Below, piece by piece: positions 1 to 7,760 of a stretch of 33,892 bases of DNA (position 1 is its first letter; each line of letters opens with the position of its first letter). A model generated the notes under the pieces. The model saw only the letters and a program-made list of their open reading frames with translations, searched no databases and was not told the DNA's origin. A program made the translations under genes and the position numbers. This DNA is from Paracoccaceae bacterium (lineage in GTDB: Bacteria > Pseudomonadota > Alphaproteobacteria > Rhodobacterales > Rhodobacteraceae), in the NCBI GenBank assembly GCA_024226455.1, contig JAAELR010000364.1, positions 1 through 33,892 of the forward strand, read 5' to 3'.

Positions 1-142
1 GATCACCCTCAACCCGAAAACCCCAGCAATCGCCTAGACCAAACCCCAAACGCCCTATGCCCGCTGAAAAGGCAGCGGGGTAAGCGGGATGGGCAGAACC
101 GAGCCGGAAGAAAAATTCAGCCCATCACGCAGAGGTCTTTGT
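1..142. other. Intergenic sequence, no gene seen
   Basis: I see no convincing reading frame or RNA gene here. A 12-bp direct repeat, AACCGAGCCGGA, occurs at 97-108 and again at 285-296. An 11-bp repeat, GCAGAGGTCTT, occurs at 129-139 and again at 462-472. Both pairs bracket the IS-like remnant that follows, which suggests rearranged, decaying sequence. Confidence 0.5.
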
Positions 143-256
143 GATTTTATTCTCCCCGAAAATGAGCCGACCCGCAGGGTTTAAAGGCTCATTTTCGGGG
201 AGGATTAAATCATGCAATATGACACCGGCAAACACAGCGTTTTCTACCATCGGTAC
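143..256 (+). mobile_element. Probable IS200/IS605-type left-end remnant: hairpin plus first ~15 codons of tnpA
   Basis: Arms 143-168 and 186-211 form a long near-perfect inverted repeat (one mismatch, one G-T pair) with a 17-nt loop. The right arm contains the SD-like GGGGAGGA (197-204), and the ATG follows directly at 212. The first residues, MQYDTGKHSVFYHRY, resemble the N-terminus of IS200-group TnpA (Y1 HUH transposase), which normally continues into a beta-strand bearing the HUH histidines. Here homology stops at about 256 and the frame continues as unrelated sequence to a stop near 424. Known IS200 elements hide the tnpA start in such a 5' hairpin. No catalytic motif is left, so this is a dead fragment. 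The match rests on about 15 residues plus the hairpin. Confidence 0.5.
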
Positions 257-547
257 CCCTGCGGGCCAATACCCGAACGCCCCAAACCGAGCCGGAGGAT
301 CGGAATGAACGATGGCCACTCGAGCAGCGCATCTCTTTTCGAGAGCACATCGTCATCCCCGATCCGACGCGCCGTTTCTTGCGAAAACAGATCCATCCGA
401 GCACCCAAATCCGGTTGCCTGTAGATACCAAAACGCAAACCCCATAGGAATCCCGAACTATGCAGAGGTCTTCGAAATCTTCGACGACCCGTCCAGCGGC
501 CCAACTGTCGGTGCGGGCAAAACAAATCGTTCAGCACGCCCCGGTCC
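257..547. other. Sequence downstream of the IS remnant, no gene seen
   Basis: Several short frames are open on both strands, but none has an SD, a recognisable domain or a sensible start. It lies downstream of the nar operon and no clear rho-independent terminator was found. Confidence 0.4.
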
Positions 548-1027
548 TCAGACAGCGCCCTGCTGCGGTGCCATATCGACCCCTTCAATGTCTGCCTCGG
601 CCACCAGATCGGCAACCAGATCGCGGGCCGCACGAGTCCAGGCGGCGCGTTCGAGGCTCTCGAACAACGCCTTGACAACGTCGTCATAGCTCATGTCGGC
701 GGCCTCGGGCGGGCGCTCCTCATAGGCGGCACGGCAATCGGCCTCGGTGACCGGATCAGGCTCGATACGCTGGTCGATATAGCTGCGGATCAGAGCCTCT
801 TCCGGGCTTTCCTCGCGGCCTTCGCCCAAATTCCTGGGCTCTGGCGTCAGACAGGCCATGGTCGCGGCCTGCAACAGCAGCGCGCGCACTGCCAGCGCCC
901 GCGCCGCCGCCCGCCAAGCCAGGCCCGGCTTGTCTTTGGGCGCCCGATGCATCTGGGCCTCGGCGGCAATTTCTGCCGCCGGGACCACCTGGCCATTGAC
1001 CACAACCTCGGGGAACAGAGGTTTCAT
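548..1027 (-). CDS. nar-operon SurA/parvulin-like accessory protein lacking its PPIase domain
   Basis: This 159-residue protein is the last gene of the nar operon, 11 nt after narI. The ATG at 1027 is chosen because AGGAAG lies just upstream; the open frame extends further but into narI. In many denitrifiers narI is followed by a PpiC/SurA-like peptidyl-prolyl isomerase of about 250-290 residues. The N-terminal helical region (about 1-110, ending TEADCRAAYEE) and the C-terminal helix (about 132-155, ERAAWTRAARDLVADLV) look like that family. The roughly 100-residue parvulin domain expected between them is absent, and only a short linker joins the ends. If expressed, it could act only as a holdase-like chaperone, not an isomerase. 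The role in nitrate reductase assembly is inferred from position. Family assignment is moderate. Confidence 0.7.
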   Translation of the reverse strand: MKPLFPEVVVNGQVVPAAEIAAEAQMHRAPKDKPGLAWRAAARALAVRALLLQAATMACLTPEPRNLGEGREESPEEALIRSYIDQRIEPDPVTEADCRAAYEERPPEAADMSYDDVVKALFESLERAAWTRAARDLVADLVAEADIEGVDMAPQQGAV

Positions 1028-1038
1028 CGCCGGGCTTC

Positions 1039-1722
1039 CTACGCGCGGCCCTTGCGGGTGCGTACGACCTGGTAACCGGGACGCCACATGTAGCGCACCG
1101 GAGCCGACAGCATGTGCACCAGCCGGGTGAATGGGAACAGGATGAAGATGATCAAGCCCAGCACGATATGCGCCTTGAAGACCATCGCCGTATGCTCGAT
1201 TTGGCTGGCCGCTTCACCGTCGAAGGTGATGATGCCGTTGGCCCAGTTCATCAGGTTGACCATCTCGTGCCCGTCCATATGGGCCAGTGACAGTGGCACC
1301 GTGGCCAGACCCAGACCCAGTTGCGCGATCAGGATCAGAATGATCGCATTGTCGGCACCGGATGAAGTGGCACGCACCCGCGGGTCGGAAAACCGGCGAT
1401 GCGCCAGCATCACCCCGCCGACTATGGCCATCACGCCGGCAACGCCGCCGCCGATGGCCGCAAGCCCCTGTTTCAGCCCGTGCCCGACGCCCAGTGCATC
1501 ATAGAGCGACACCGGCAACAGCAGGCCGAAGAGATGGCCGAAGAATATGATCAACACACCCAGGTGAAACAGCACCGAGCCCAGGATCAACTGCTTGCGA
1601 CGCAGAAGCTGGGACGAAGAGCTTTTCCAAGTGTAGGGATCGCGTTCGTAGCGCGCCACTGATCCAATCAGCAGGATGCTCAGCGCGATATAGGGAAGGG
1701 TTCCGAATAGAAACTGATGCAT
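1039..1722 (-). CDS. narI: Respiratory nitrate reductase gamma subunit (cytochrome b)
   Basis: NarI anchors NarGH to the cytoplasmic membrane, oxidises quinol on the periplasmic side and passes electrons through two b hemes to NarH. The 227 residues match the usual length, with five hydrophobic segments. Histidines at 53, 63, 185 and 203 sit in the helix contexts of the four known heme ligands (FHLGVLIIFFGH near the N-terminus, KAHIVLGLI and TRLVHML near the C-terminus). It starts 9 nt after narJ and is followed closely by the PPIase-related gene, so it belongs to the same transcript. Assignment is secure. Confidence 0.97.
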   Translation of the reverse strand: MHQFLFGTLPYIALSILLIGSVARYERDPYTWKSSSSQLLRRKQLILGSVLFHLGVLIIFFGHLFGLLLPVSLYDALGVGHGLKQGLAAIGGGVAGVMAIVGGVMLAHRRFSDPRVRATSSGADNAIILILIAQLGLGLATVPLSLAHMDGHEMVNLMNWANGIITFDGEAASQIEHTAMVFKAHIVLGLIIFILFPFTRLVHMLSAPVRYMWRPGYQVVRTRKGRA

Positions 1723-1731
1723 GTCTGCCTC

Positions 1732-2448
1732 CTAGATCATGCCGCCGGCCGCGTCGGCCGCTTGGGGTTTCGGCGGGACCGGGTCCATCCGGGCCAGCAT
1801 GTCGCGCGTCACGGGGCATCCCGCGTTGGGATCGGGGCCGAAGGTCACCTCAGCCTCTTGCCAGACCGCATCCAGAGCTTCGAGGTCTTCGGGGTCGTCG
1901 TCGGCGACGGTCAGCAACTCCTGCACCGCCTCCGAGGTCTTGGCGACCCCCCCCAGCTCTGCCAGCGCGGCCAGCACCGGGGCATAGACGCTCTCGCGCC
2001 GGGCCAGCCGTTCGGCCAGCGCCGCCAGGATATGCCCGGCGTCGGCCAGAAGCTCGCGCGCCTCGGCATCCGACCGGGTCGACAGGAACTCCAGCAGCAC
2101 TGGCAGGTGATCGGGCAGTTCTGTCGCTGCCAGATCGTAGCCACCGGCCCGATAAGTCTCCAGCAGGTCGACCATCGCCGGACCACGCTCGCGGCTTTCG
2201 CCATGGACGTGCTCGAAGAGATTGAGCGACAGGGTTCGCGACCGGTCGAAGAGCAGGACATAGCGTTCCTGCAGACCATAGAGATCACCCGTGGAGAGGT
2301 CCTGCAGCAGCGGACGCAGTGCCCGCTGTGTCTGCTCTGGCAGAATGGCCTCTTCGGCGAAGACCTCGGCGATCTCGCTCGACGCGGCGAGAAGATCGAC
2401 CGAAGGGTAGGTCAAAAGCGCCGACAGCGCCTTGTAGGTCCTGATCAT
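1732..2448 (-). CDS. narJ: Nitrate reductase maturation chaperone (TorD/NarJ family)
   Basis: NarJ is a cytoplasmic private chaperone that holds apo-NarGH until the molybdenum cofactor is inserted and then allows membrane attachment. The start at 2448 (MIRTYKALSALLTYP) gives 238 residues and overlaps the narH stop as ATGA, a typical translational coupling. The upstream in-frame extension lies inside narH and is not needed. The sequence is helical and acidic, with the family pattern LLTYPS near residue 13 and SLNLFEHVHGESRERG near 80-95, the most conserved NarJ segment. The proline-rich tail (PVPPKPQ) is variable in the family. Confidence 0.95.
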   Translation of the reverse strand: MIRTYKALSALLTYPSVDLLAASSEIAEVFAEEAILPEQTQRALRPLLQDLSTGDLYGLQERYVLLFDRSRTLSLNLFEHVHGESRERGPAMVDLLETYRAGGYDLAATELPDHLPVLLEFLSTRSDAEARELLADAGHILAALAERLARRESVYAPVLAALAELGGVAKTSEAVQELLTVADDDPEDLEALDAVWQEAEVTFGPDPNAGCPVTRDMLARMDPVPPKPQAADAAGGMI

Positions 2449-3965
2449 TTCATCGCCTCCCTGGGGGTCACCAGCCGGCGCGAGCCAAAGAGCTTGCCAC
2501 CGCCCGGCCCGGTTGAACAACCGTTGCCGTTGGTAAAGCCGCAGCCGCCGCGCAGGTCATAGGCATCTTCGACCTGTTCACGGTGGGTGGTGGGCACCAC
2601 GAACCGGTCCTCGTAGTTGGCCAGCGCCATGATCTTGTACATGTCCTCGATCTGCAGCGGGTCGAGCCCGACGCGTTTGGCGATCTCCAGATCCACGACG
2701 CCGTCCACGGTTTTCGACCGCATGTAGCCGCGCATGGCCAGCATCCGCTCCAGCGCGGTCACAACCGGCGCCTCGTCACCTGCCGTCAGCATGTTGGCAA
2801 GGTACCTGACCGGGATACGCAGGCTGGACACATCGGGCATGTCGCGGTCGATACCGATCTTTCCGGCCTCGGCGGCGTTCTTGATCGGGCTGAGCGGCGG
2901 GATGTACCAGACCATCGGCAGCGTGCGGTATTCCGGATGCAGCGGGAACGCCACTTTCCAGTCCATCGCCATCTTCCAGACCGGGCTGTTGCGTGCCGAT
3001 TTCAGCCATTCCTCGGGCACACCCTCTTTGCGGGCGGCTTCGATTACCTCGGTGTCGTTGGGATCGAGGAAGATACCAAGCTGCGCATCATAGAGGTCGG
3101 TTTTGCCCTCGACCGATGCCGCCTCGGCGATCTTGTCGGCGTCATAGAGCATGACACCCAGATACCGGATCCGGCCCACGCAGGTTTCCGAGCAGACCGT
3201 CGGCATGCCGCTTTCGATGCGCGGATAGCAGAAGGTGCATTTCTCGGATTTGCCGCTTTCCCAGTTGTAGTAGATCTTCTTGTAGGGGCAGCCACTGACG
3301 CACATCCGCCAGCCGCGGCATTTCTCCTGGTCGATCAGGACAATGCCGTCCTCTTCGCGCTTGTAGATCGCGCCCGACGGGCACGACGCGGCGCAGGCCG
3401 GGTTCAGGCAGTGTTCGCAAAGCCGGGGAAGATACATCATGAATGTATTCTCGTATTCCCCATAGATCTCTTTCTGCACGCCCTCGAAGTTGTAGTCCTT
3501 GGACCGTTTCGAGAACTCGCCACCCAGGATCTCTTCCCAGTTCGGACCCCATTCGATCTTTTCCATCCGCAGCCCGGAAACCTTGGATCGTGGCCGGGCG
3601 GTGGGGAACGCCGTCATCGTGGGCGCCGATTTCAGGTGGTCATAGTCGAAATCGAACGGTTCATAGAAATCGTCGATTTCGGGCAGGTCCGGGTTGCCGA
3701 AGATGTTGGACAGGATGCGCCATTTGGCGCCCTGCTTGGGCTGCAGCTTGCCCGACCGGGTCCGCTCCCAGCCGCCGTTCCAACGGTCCTGGTTTTCCCA
3801 GTCCTTCGGATAACCGATACCTGGCTTGGTTTCGACATTGTTGAACCATGCGTATTCAACGCCGTCGCGGCTGGTCCAGACATTCTTGCAGGTGACCGAG
3901 CAGGTATGACACCCGATACACTTGTCCAGGTTCAGCACCATTCCGATTTGTGCGCGTACCTTCAT
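2445..3965 (-). CDS. narH: Respiratory nitrate reductase beta subunit (Fe-S)
   Basis: NarH is the cytoplasmic electron-transfer subunit between NarI hemes and NarG. Its 506 residues match the family. Four cysteine groups are visible: C16-C19-C22-C26; CEHCLNPACAASCP near 180; CRGWRMCVSGCP near 213, where Trp replaces one cysteine as expected for the [3Fe-4S] cluster; and CTFCYPRIESGMPTVCSETC near 240-260. This gives three [4Fe-4S] and one [3Fe-4S]. It begins 3 nt after narG with a good SD (GAGGAGG) inside the end of narG. Confidence 0.98.
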   Translation of the reverse strand: MKVRAQIGMVLNLDKCIGCHTCSVTCKNVWTSRDGVEYAWFNNVETKPGIGYPKDWENQDRWNGGWERTRSGKLQPKQGAKWRILSNIFGNPDLPEIDDFYEPFDFDYDHLKSAPTMTAFPTARPRSKVSGLRMEKIEWGPNWEEILGGEFSKRSKDYNFEGVQKEIYGEYENTFMMYLPRLCEHCLNPACAASCPSGAIYKREEDGIVLIDQEKCRGWRMCVSGCPYKKIYYNWESGKSEKCTFCYPRIESGMPTVCSETCVGRIRYLGVMLYDADKIAEAASVEGKTDLYDAQLGIFLDPNDTEVIEAARKEGVPEEWLKSARNSPVWKMAMDWKVAFPLHPEYRTLPMVWYIPPLSPIKNAAEAGKIGIDRDMPDVSSLRIPVRYLANMLTAGDEAPVVTALERMLAMRGYMRSKTVDGVVDLEIAKRVGLDPLQIEDMYKIMALANYEDRFVVPTTHREQVEDAYDLRGGCGFTNGNGCSTGPGGGKLFGSRRLVTPREAMK

Positions 3966-3968
3966 CGC

Positions 3969-6900
3969 TCACGCCTCCTCTTTCGCGGGCCGGTCAAGCC
4001 AGTCCACATTTTTCATTTTGCGTATGACCACGAATTCGTCGCGGTTCGAACCGACCGTGCCATAGTAGTTGAAGCCATAGCTTTGCTGGGCGTAGGCGCC
4101 GATCATATGCGTGGGCTTGACCACTACGCGGGTCACCGAGTTGTGGATACCGCCGCGTTTGCCGGTCTTTTCAGAGCCGGGCGTGTTCACGATCTTCTCT
4201 TGCGCGTGATACATCAGCGTCATGCCGTCCTTGACCCGCTGCGACACCACCGCGCGCGCAGTCAGCGCACCGTTGGTGTTGAAGGCCTCGACCCAGTCGT
4301 TATCCACGATCCCCGCCGTCTTGGCGTCGTTTTCCGAGATCCAGATGCACGGCCCGCCCCTGTTCAGCGTAAGCATCAACAGGTTGTCGGAATAGGTCGA
4401 GTGGATACCCCATTTCTGGTGCGGCGTGATGAAGTTGAGCACGACATGCGGCTCTCCCTCGCCATTGACGTCTGCCGTGATGGTCTTGAGATCGACCGGC
4501 GGACGCCAGGTGCAAAAGCCCTCGCCGAAGGCGCGCATCCACAGGTGGTCCTGGTAAAGCTGCTGACGGCCCGAAAGCGTCCGCCACGGGATCAGCTCAT
4601 GCACGTTGGTGTAGCCTGCGTTATAGCACACATGCTCACTTTCGATGCCCGACCATGTGGGCGACGAGATAATCTTACGCGGCTGTGCTGCCACATCGCG
4701 AAAGCGGATCTTCTCGTCTTCCTTGGGTTTGGCCAGATGGGTGTGGTCTATGCCGGTGTTCTGGCTCAACGCTTCCCAGGCCTTGACCGCGACCTCGCCG
4801 TTGGTTTCCGGCGCCAGCATCAGGATCACCTCGGCAGCGTCGATGCCGGTGTCGATCTTCGCCAGCCCCTTAGTCGGTCCCTCTTCGGTCACCACACCGT
4901 TGAGGTCTTTCAGGTGCTGCACCTCGACCTCGGTGTTCCAGGAGATGCCCTTGCCACCGTTGCCGACCTTTTCCATCAGCGGACCAAGTGCCGTGAAGCG
5001 CTTGTAGAGGTTCGGGTAATCCCGCTGAACCGTCGCAAAGGCCGGCGCGGTCTTGCCCGGGATCAGCTCGCATTCACCCTTTTTCCAGTCCTTGACGTGG
5101 TCCTGGGCAATCTCTGCGGGGGTGTCATGCAAGATGGGCAGGTTGACGATATCCGTCTCGTCGCCCAGATAGCCCGGCACCACTTCGGAAAACTTCTTGG
5201 CGATGGCCTTGAAGATCTCCCAGTCCGACTTCGACTCGTAGGCCGGATCGACCGCTGCCTGCAGCGGGTGGATGAAGGGGTGCATGTCGGACGTGTTGAG
5301 GTCGTCCTTTTCGTACCAGCTGGCGGTCGGCAGCACGATGTCGGAATAGACCGCCGTCGTGGACATGCGGAAGTCGATGGTCACCAGCAGGTCGAGCTTG
5401 CCCTCGGGCGCCTCGTCATGCCAGGTCGCCTCGATCGGCTTTTGACGGCCTTCCTCGCCCAGATCCTTGCCCATCACGCCGTGATCTGTGCCCAGCAGGT
5501 GCTTGAGGAAGTACTCATGCCCCTTGCCCGACGACCCCAGGAGGTTGGAACGCCAGACGAACAGGTTGCGCGGCCAGTTTTCCGGCGCGTCCGGGTCCTC
5601 GCAGGACATCTCCAGCTTGCCAGAGGTCAGTTGCCCGGCGACATAGGCCGGGATCTCTTCGCCGGCGGCTTTCGCTGCCTTGGCAAGCTCCAACGGGTTG
5701 GTACGCAGGGACGGTGCCGAAGGCAGCCAACCCATCCGTTCAGCCCGGATATTGTAGTCGATCAGGCTGGCATCCTGCCAGTCGCCGTCCGGAGCCGTGG
5801 GCGACACGATCTCTTTGGACTGCAGCGTCTCGTAACGCCACTGGTCCGTATGAGCGTACCAGGCACTGGTCGAGTTCATGTGACGCGGCGGACGCGCCCA
5901 GTCGAGCGCGAAGGCCAGCGGCGCCCAGCCGGTTTGAGGGCGCAGTTTTTCCTGGCCCACATAGTGGCTCCAGCCACCACCCGATTGACCCACGCAGCCG
6001 CACATCACCAGCATGTTGATGACGCCACGATAGTTCATGTCCATGTGGTACCAGTGGTTCATCGCCGCGCCGATGATGATCATCGACTTGCCGTTGGTCT
6101 TCTCGGCATTGGTGGCGAATTCACGAGCCACGGTGATGATCTGGTCGCGCGGCACCCCGGTGATCTTCTCTGCCCATGCGGGCGTGAAGGGCACGTCGTC
6201 GTCAAAGCTCTTGGCCGTCCAGTCGCCATCGAGACCGCGGTCTAGGCTGTAGTTGGCGCAAAACAGGTCAAACACCGTCGCCACATAGGCGTCGCCGTCT
6301 TCCAGCTCCAGCTTGCGCACCGGGATGTTGCGGGTCAGCACATCCGGGTGCTCGCATTTGGTGAAGTTCTCGCTGGCTTCGCCACCGAAATACGGGAAGT
6401 CGACACCCACGACATCGTCGTGGTTCTCCTCCATGATCAGCGACAGGCGCAGGCTGGCGTCGTCCTTGCCGGCCTTTTCCTGCAGGTTCCACTTGCCCTT
6501 TTCGCCCCAGCGGAAGCCGACCGAACCGTTCGGCACCACAGGGTCGCCGGAGGTCCGGTCGAACCCGATGGTTTTCCATTCGGGGTTGTTCTTTTCCTTC
6601 AGCTTGCCTTTGAAATCGTCGGCGCGCAGCATCCGGCCCGGCACCAGCCGACCGTCCTTCTCGTCCAGACGCACCAGCATCGGCATGTCGGTATATTTGC
6701 GGGCGTATTCCTCGAAGTATTCGGCCTGGCGGTCCAGATGGTATTCGCGCAGGATCACATGGCCCATCGCCATGGCAAGCGCCGCGTCGGTGCCCTGCTT
6801 GGGCGCCAGCCAGATATCGCCGAACTTGCAGGCCTCGGAGTAATCCGGGCTGACAACGGCGGATTTGGTGCCTCTATAGCGCGCCTCGGTATAGAAATGC

Positions 6901-7694
6901 GCATCCGGCGTCCGGGTCTGCGGCACGTTCGAGCCCCAGATCATCAGGAAGCCGGAATTGTACCAGTCGGCACTTTCCGGCACGTCGGTCTGTTCGCCCC
7001 AGGTCATGGGCGAGGCCGGCGGCAGATCGCAATACCAGTCGTAAAAGCTCATGCAGGTGCCGCCCAGCAGGCTCAGATAGCGCGAACCGGCAGCATAGCT
7101 GACCATCGACATGGCCGGAATGGGTGAAAAGCCGAAGACCCGGTCAGGGCCGTAGGTCTTGGCGGTATAGGCGTTGGCGGCGGCGATGATCTCGGTGCTT
7201 TCGTCCCAGGACGCGCGCACGAAGCCGCCCATGCCGCGGGTCTTGACAAAGCTGGCGCGCAGGATCGGATCTGCCTGCAGCTTGGTCCATGCCTCGATCG
7301 GCGAATTGTCCTTGCGAAGCCCGCGATAGGCCTTCAGCATGCTCGACCGGATCAGCGGCGTCTTCACCCGGTTGGCAGAGTAGAGATACCAGCTGTAAGA
7401 GGCACCACGCTGGCAGCCGCGCGGTTCATGGTTGGGCAGATCGGTGCGGGTGCGCGGATAGTCGGTCTGCTGGGTTTCCCAGGTCACGATGCCCGACTTG
7501 ACGTAGATCTTCCACGAACAGGACCCGGTACAGTTCACCCCGTGGGTCGAGCGCACGATCTTGTCGTGGCGCCAGCGGTTCCGGTAGGCGTCTTCCCAGT
7601 CCCGGCTTTCGTTGGTGGTATGCCCGTGGCCGTCCGAGAACCGTCCCAAGCTGTTCGATTTCAGGAAGTTCAGGCGATCCAGTAGATGGCTCAT
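3969..7694 (-). CDS. narG: Respiratory nitrate reductase alpha subunit (Mo-bisMGD)
   Basis: NarG reduces nitrate to nitrite in the cytoplasm at a molybdenum bis-MGD site. The ATG at 7694 (MSHLLDRLNFLK) is chosen because GGAG lies 7 nt upstream; a longer frame to 7751 runs through the intercistronic hairpin. The protein has 1241 residues, as E. coli NarG does within a few residues. The FS0 cluster ligands are His51, Cys55, Cys59 and Cys94. The block QTDVPESADWYNS contains the Asp that coordinates Mo in this family. The C-terminal MopB-binding region (ISSPTWSGIE, NVHELIPWRTLSGRQQ, PHQKWGIHSTYSDN) is fully conserved. No Tat signal is seen, consistent with the cytoplasmic membrane-bound enzyme. 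Confidence 0.98.
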   Translation of the reverse strand: MSHLLDRLNFLKSNSLGRFSDGHGHTTNESRDWEDAYRNRWRHDKIVRSTHGVNCTGSCSWKIYVKSGIVTWETQQTDYPRTRTDLPNHEPRGCQRGASYSWYLYSANRVKTPLIRSSMLKAYRGLRKDNSPIEAWTKLQADPILRASFVKTRGMGGFVRASWDESTEIIAAANAYTAKTYGPDRVFGFSPIPAMSMVSYAAGSRYLSLLGGTCMSFYDWYCDLPPASPMTWGEQTDVPESADWYNSGFLMIWGSNVPQTRTPDAHFYTEARYRGTKSAVVSPDYSEACKFGDIWLAPKQGTDAALAMAMGHVILREYHLDRQAEYFEEYARKYTDMPMLVRLDEKDGRLVPGRMLRADDFKGKLKEKNNPEWKTIGFDRTSGDPVVPNGSVGFRWGEKGKWNLQEKAGKDDASLRLSLIMEENHDDVVGVDFPYFGGEASENFTKCEHPDVLTRNIPVRKLELEDGDAYVATVFDLFCANYSLDRGLDGDWTAKSFDDDVPFTPAWAEKITGVPRDQIITVAREFATNAEKTNGKSMIIIGAAMNHWYHMDMNYRGVINMLVMCGCVGQSGGGWSHYVGQEKLRPQTGWAPLAFALDWARPPRHMNSTSAWYAHTDQWRYETLQSKEIVSPTAPDGDWQDASLIDYNIRAERMGWLPSAPSLRTNPLELAKAAKAAGEEIPAYVAGQLTSGKLEMSCEDPDAPENWPRNLFVWRSNLLGSSGKGHEYFLKHLLGTDHGVMGKDLGEEGRQKPIEATWHDEAPEGKLDLLVTIDFRMSTTAVYSDIVLPTASWYEKDDLNTSDMHPFIHPLQAAVDPAYESKSDWEIFKAIAKKFSEVVPGYLGDETDIVNLPILHDTPAEIAQDHVKDWKKGECELIPGKTAPAFATVQRDYPNLYKRFTALGPLMEKVGNGGKGISWNTEVEVQHLKDLNGVVTEEGPTKGLAKIDTGIDAAEVILMLAPETNGEVAVKAWEALSQNTGIDHTHLAKPKEDEKIRFRDVAAQPRKIISSPTWSGIESEHVCYNAGYTNVHELIPWRTLSGRQQLYQDHLWMRAFGEGFCTWRPPVDLKTITADVNGEGEPHVVLNFITPHQKWGIHSTYSDNLLMLTLNRGGPCIWISENDAKTAGIVDNDWVEAFNTNGALTARAVVSQRVKDGMTLMYHAQEKIVNTPGSEKTGKRGGIHNSVTRVVVKPTHMIGAYAQQSYGFNYYGTVGSNRDEFVVIRKMKNVDWLDRPAKEEA

Positions 7695-7718
7695 ATGTCT
7701 TCTCCGGTTGGCGTAAGT

Positions 7719-7745
7719 CCCCGGCGCCGGCCAGCGGCACCGGGG
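7719..7745 (-). promoter_or_regulatory. Intercistronic hairpin between narK2 and narG
   Basis: An 11-bp GC-rich stem (7719-7729 with 7735-7745, one G-T pair) has a 5-nt loop and sits 15 nt after the narK2 stop and 24 nt before the narG ATG. No T-run follows on the minus strand, so it is more likely an mRNA processing, stability or partial attenuation site than a full terminator. Such a site could set different levels for transporter and enzyme mRNA. Confidence 0.55.
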
Positions 7746-7760
7746 TATCAATTCTTCAGA

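Noticed and set aside
244-687. A 147-codon minus-strand frame overlapping the end of the nar accessory gene
   Set aside because: No SD, odd composition, overlaps a better-supported gene in another frame.
2583-6245. A 1220-codon open frame on the plus strand
   Set aside because: Antisense shadow of narH and narG, without SD or recognisable domains.
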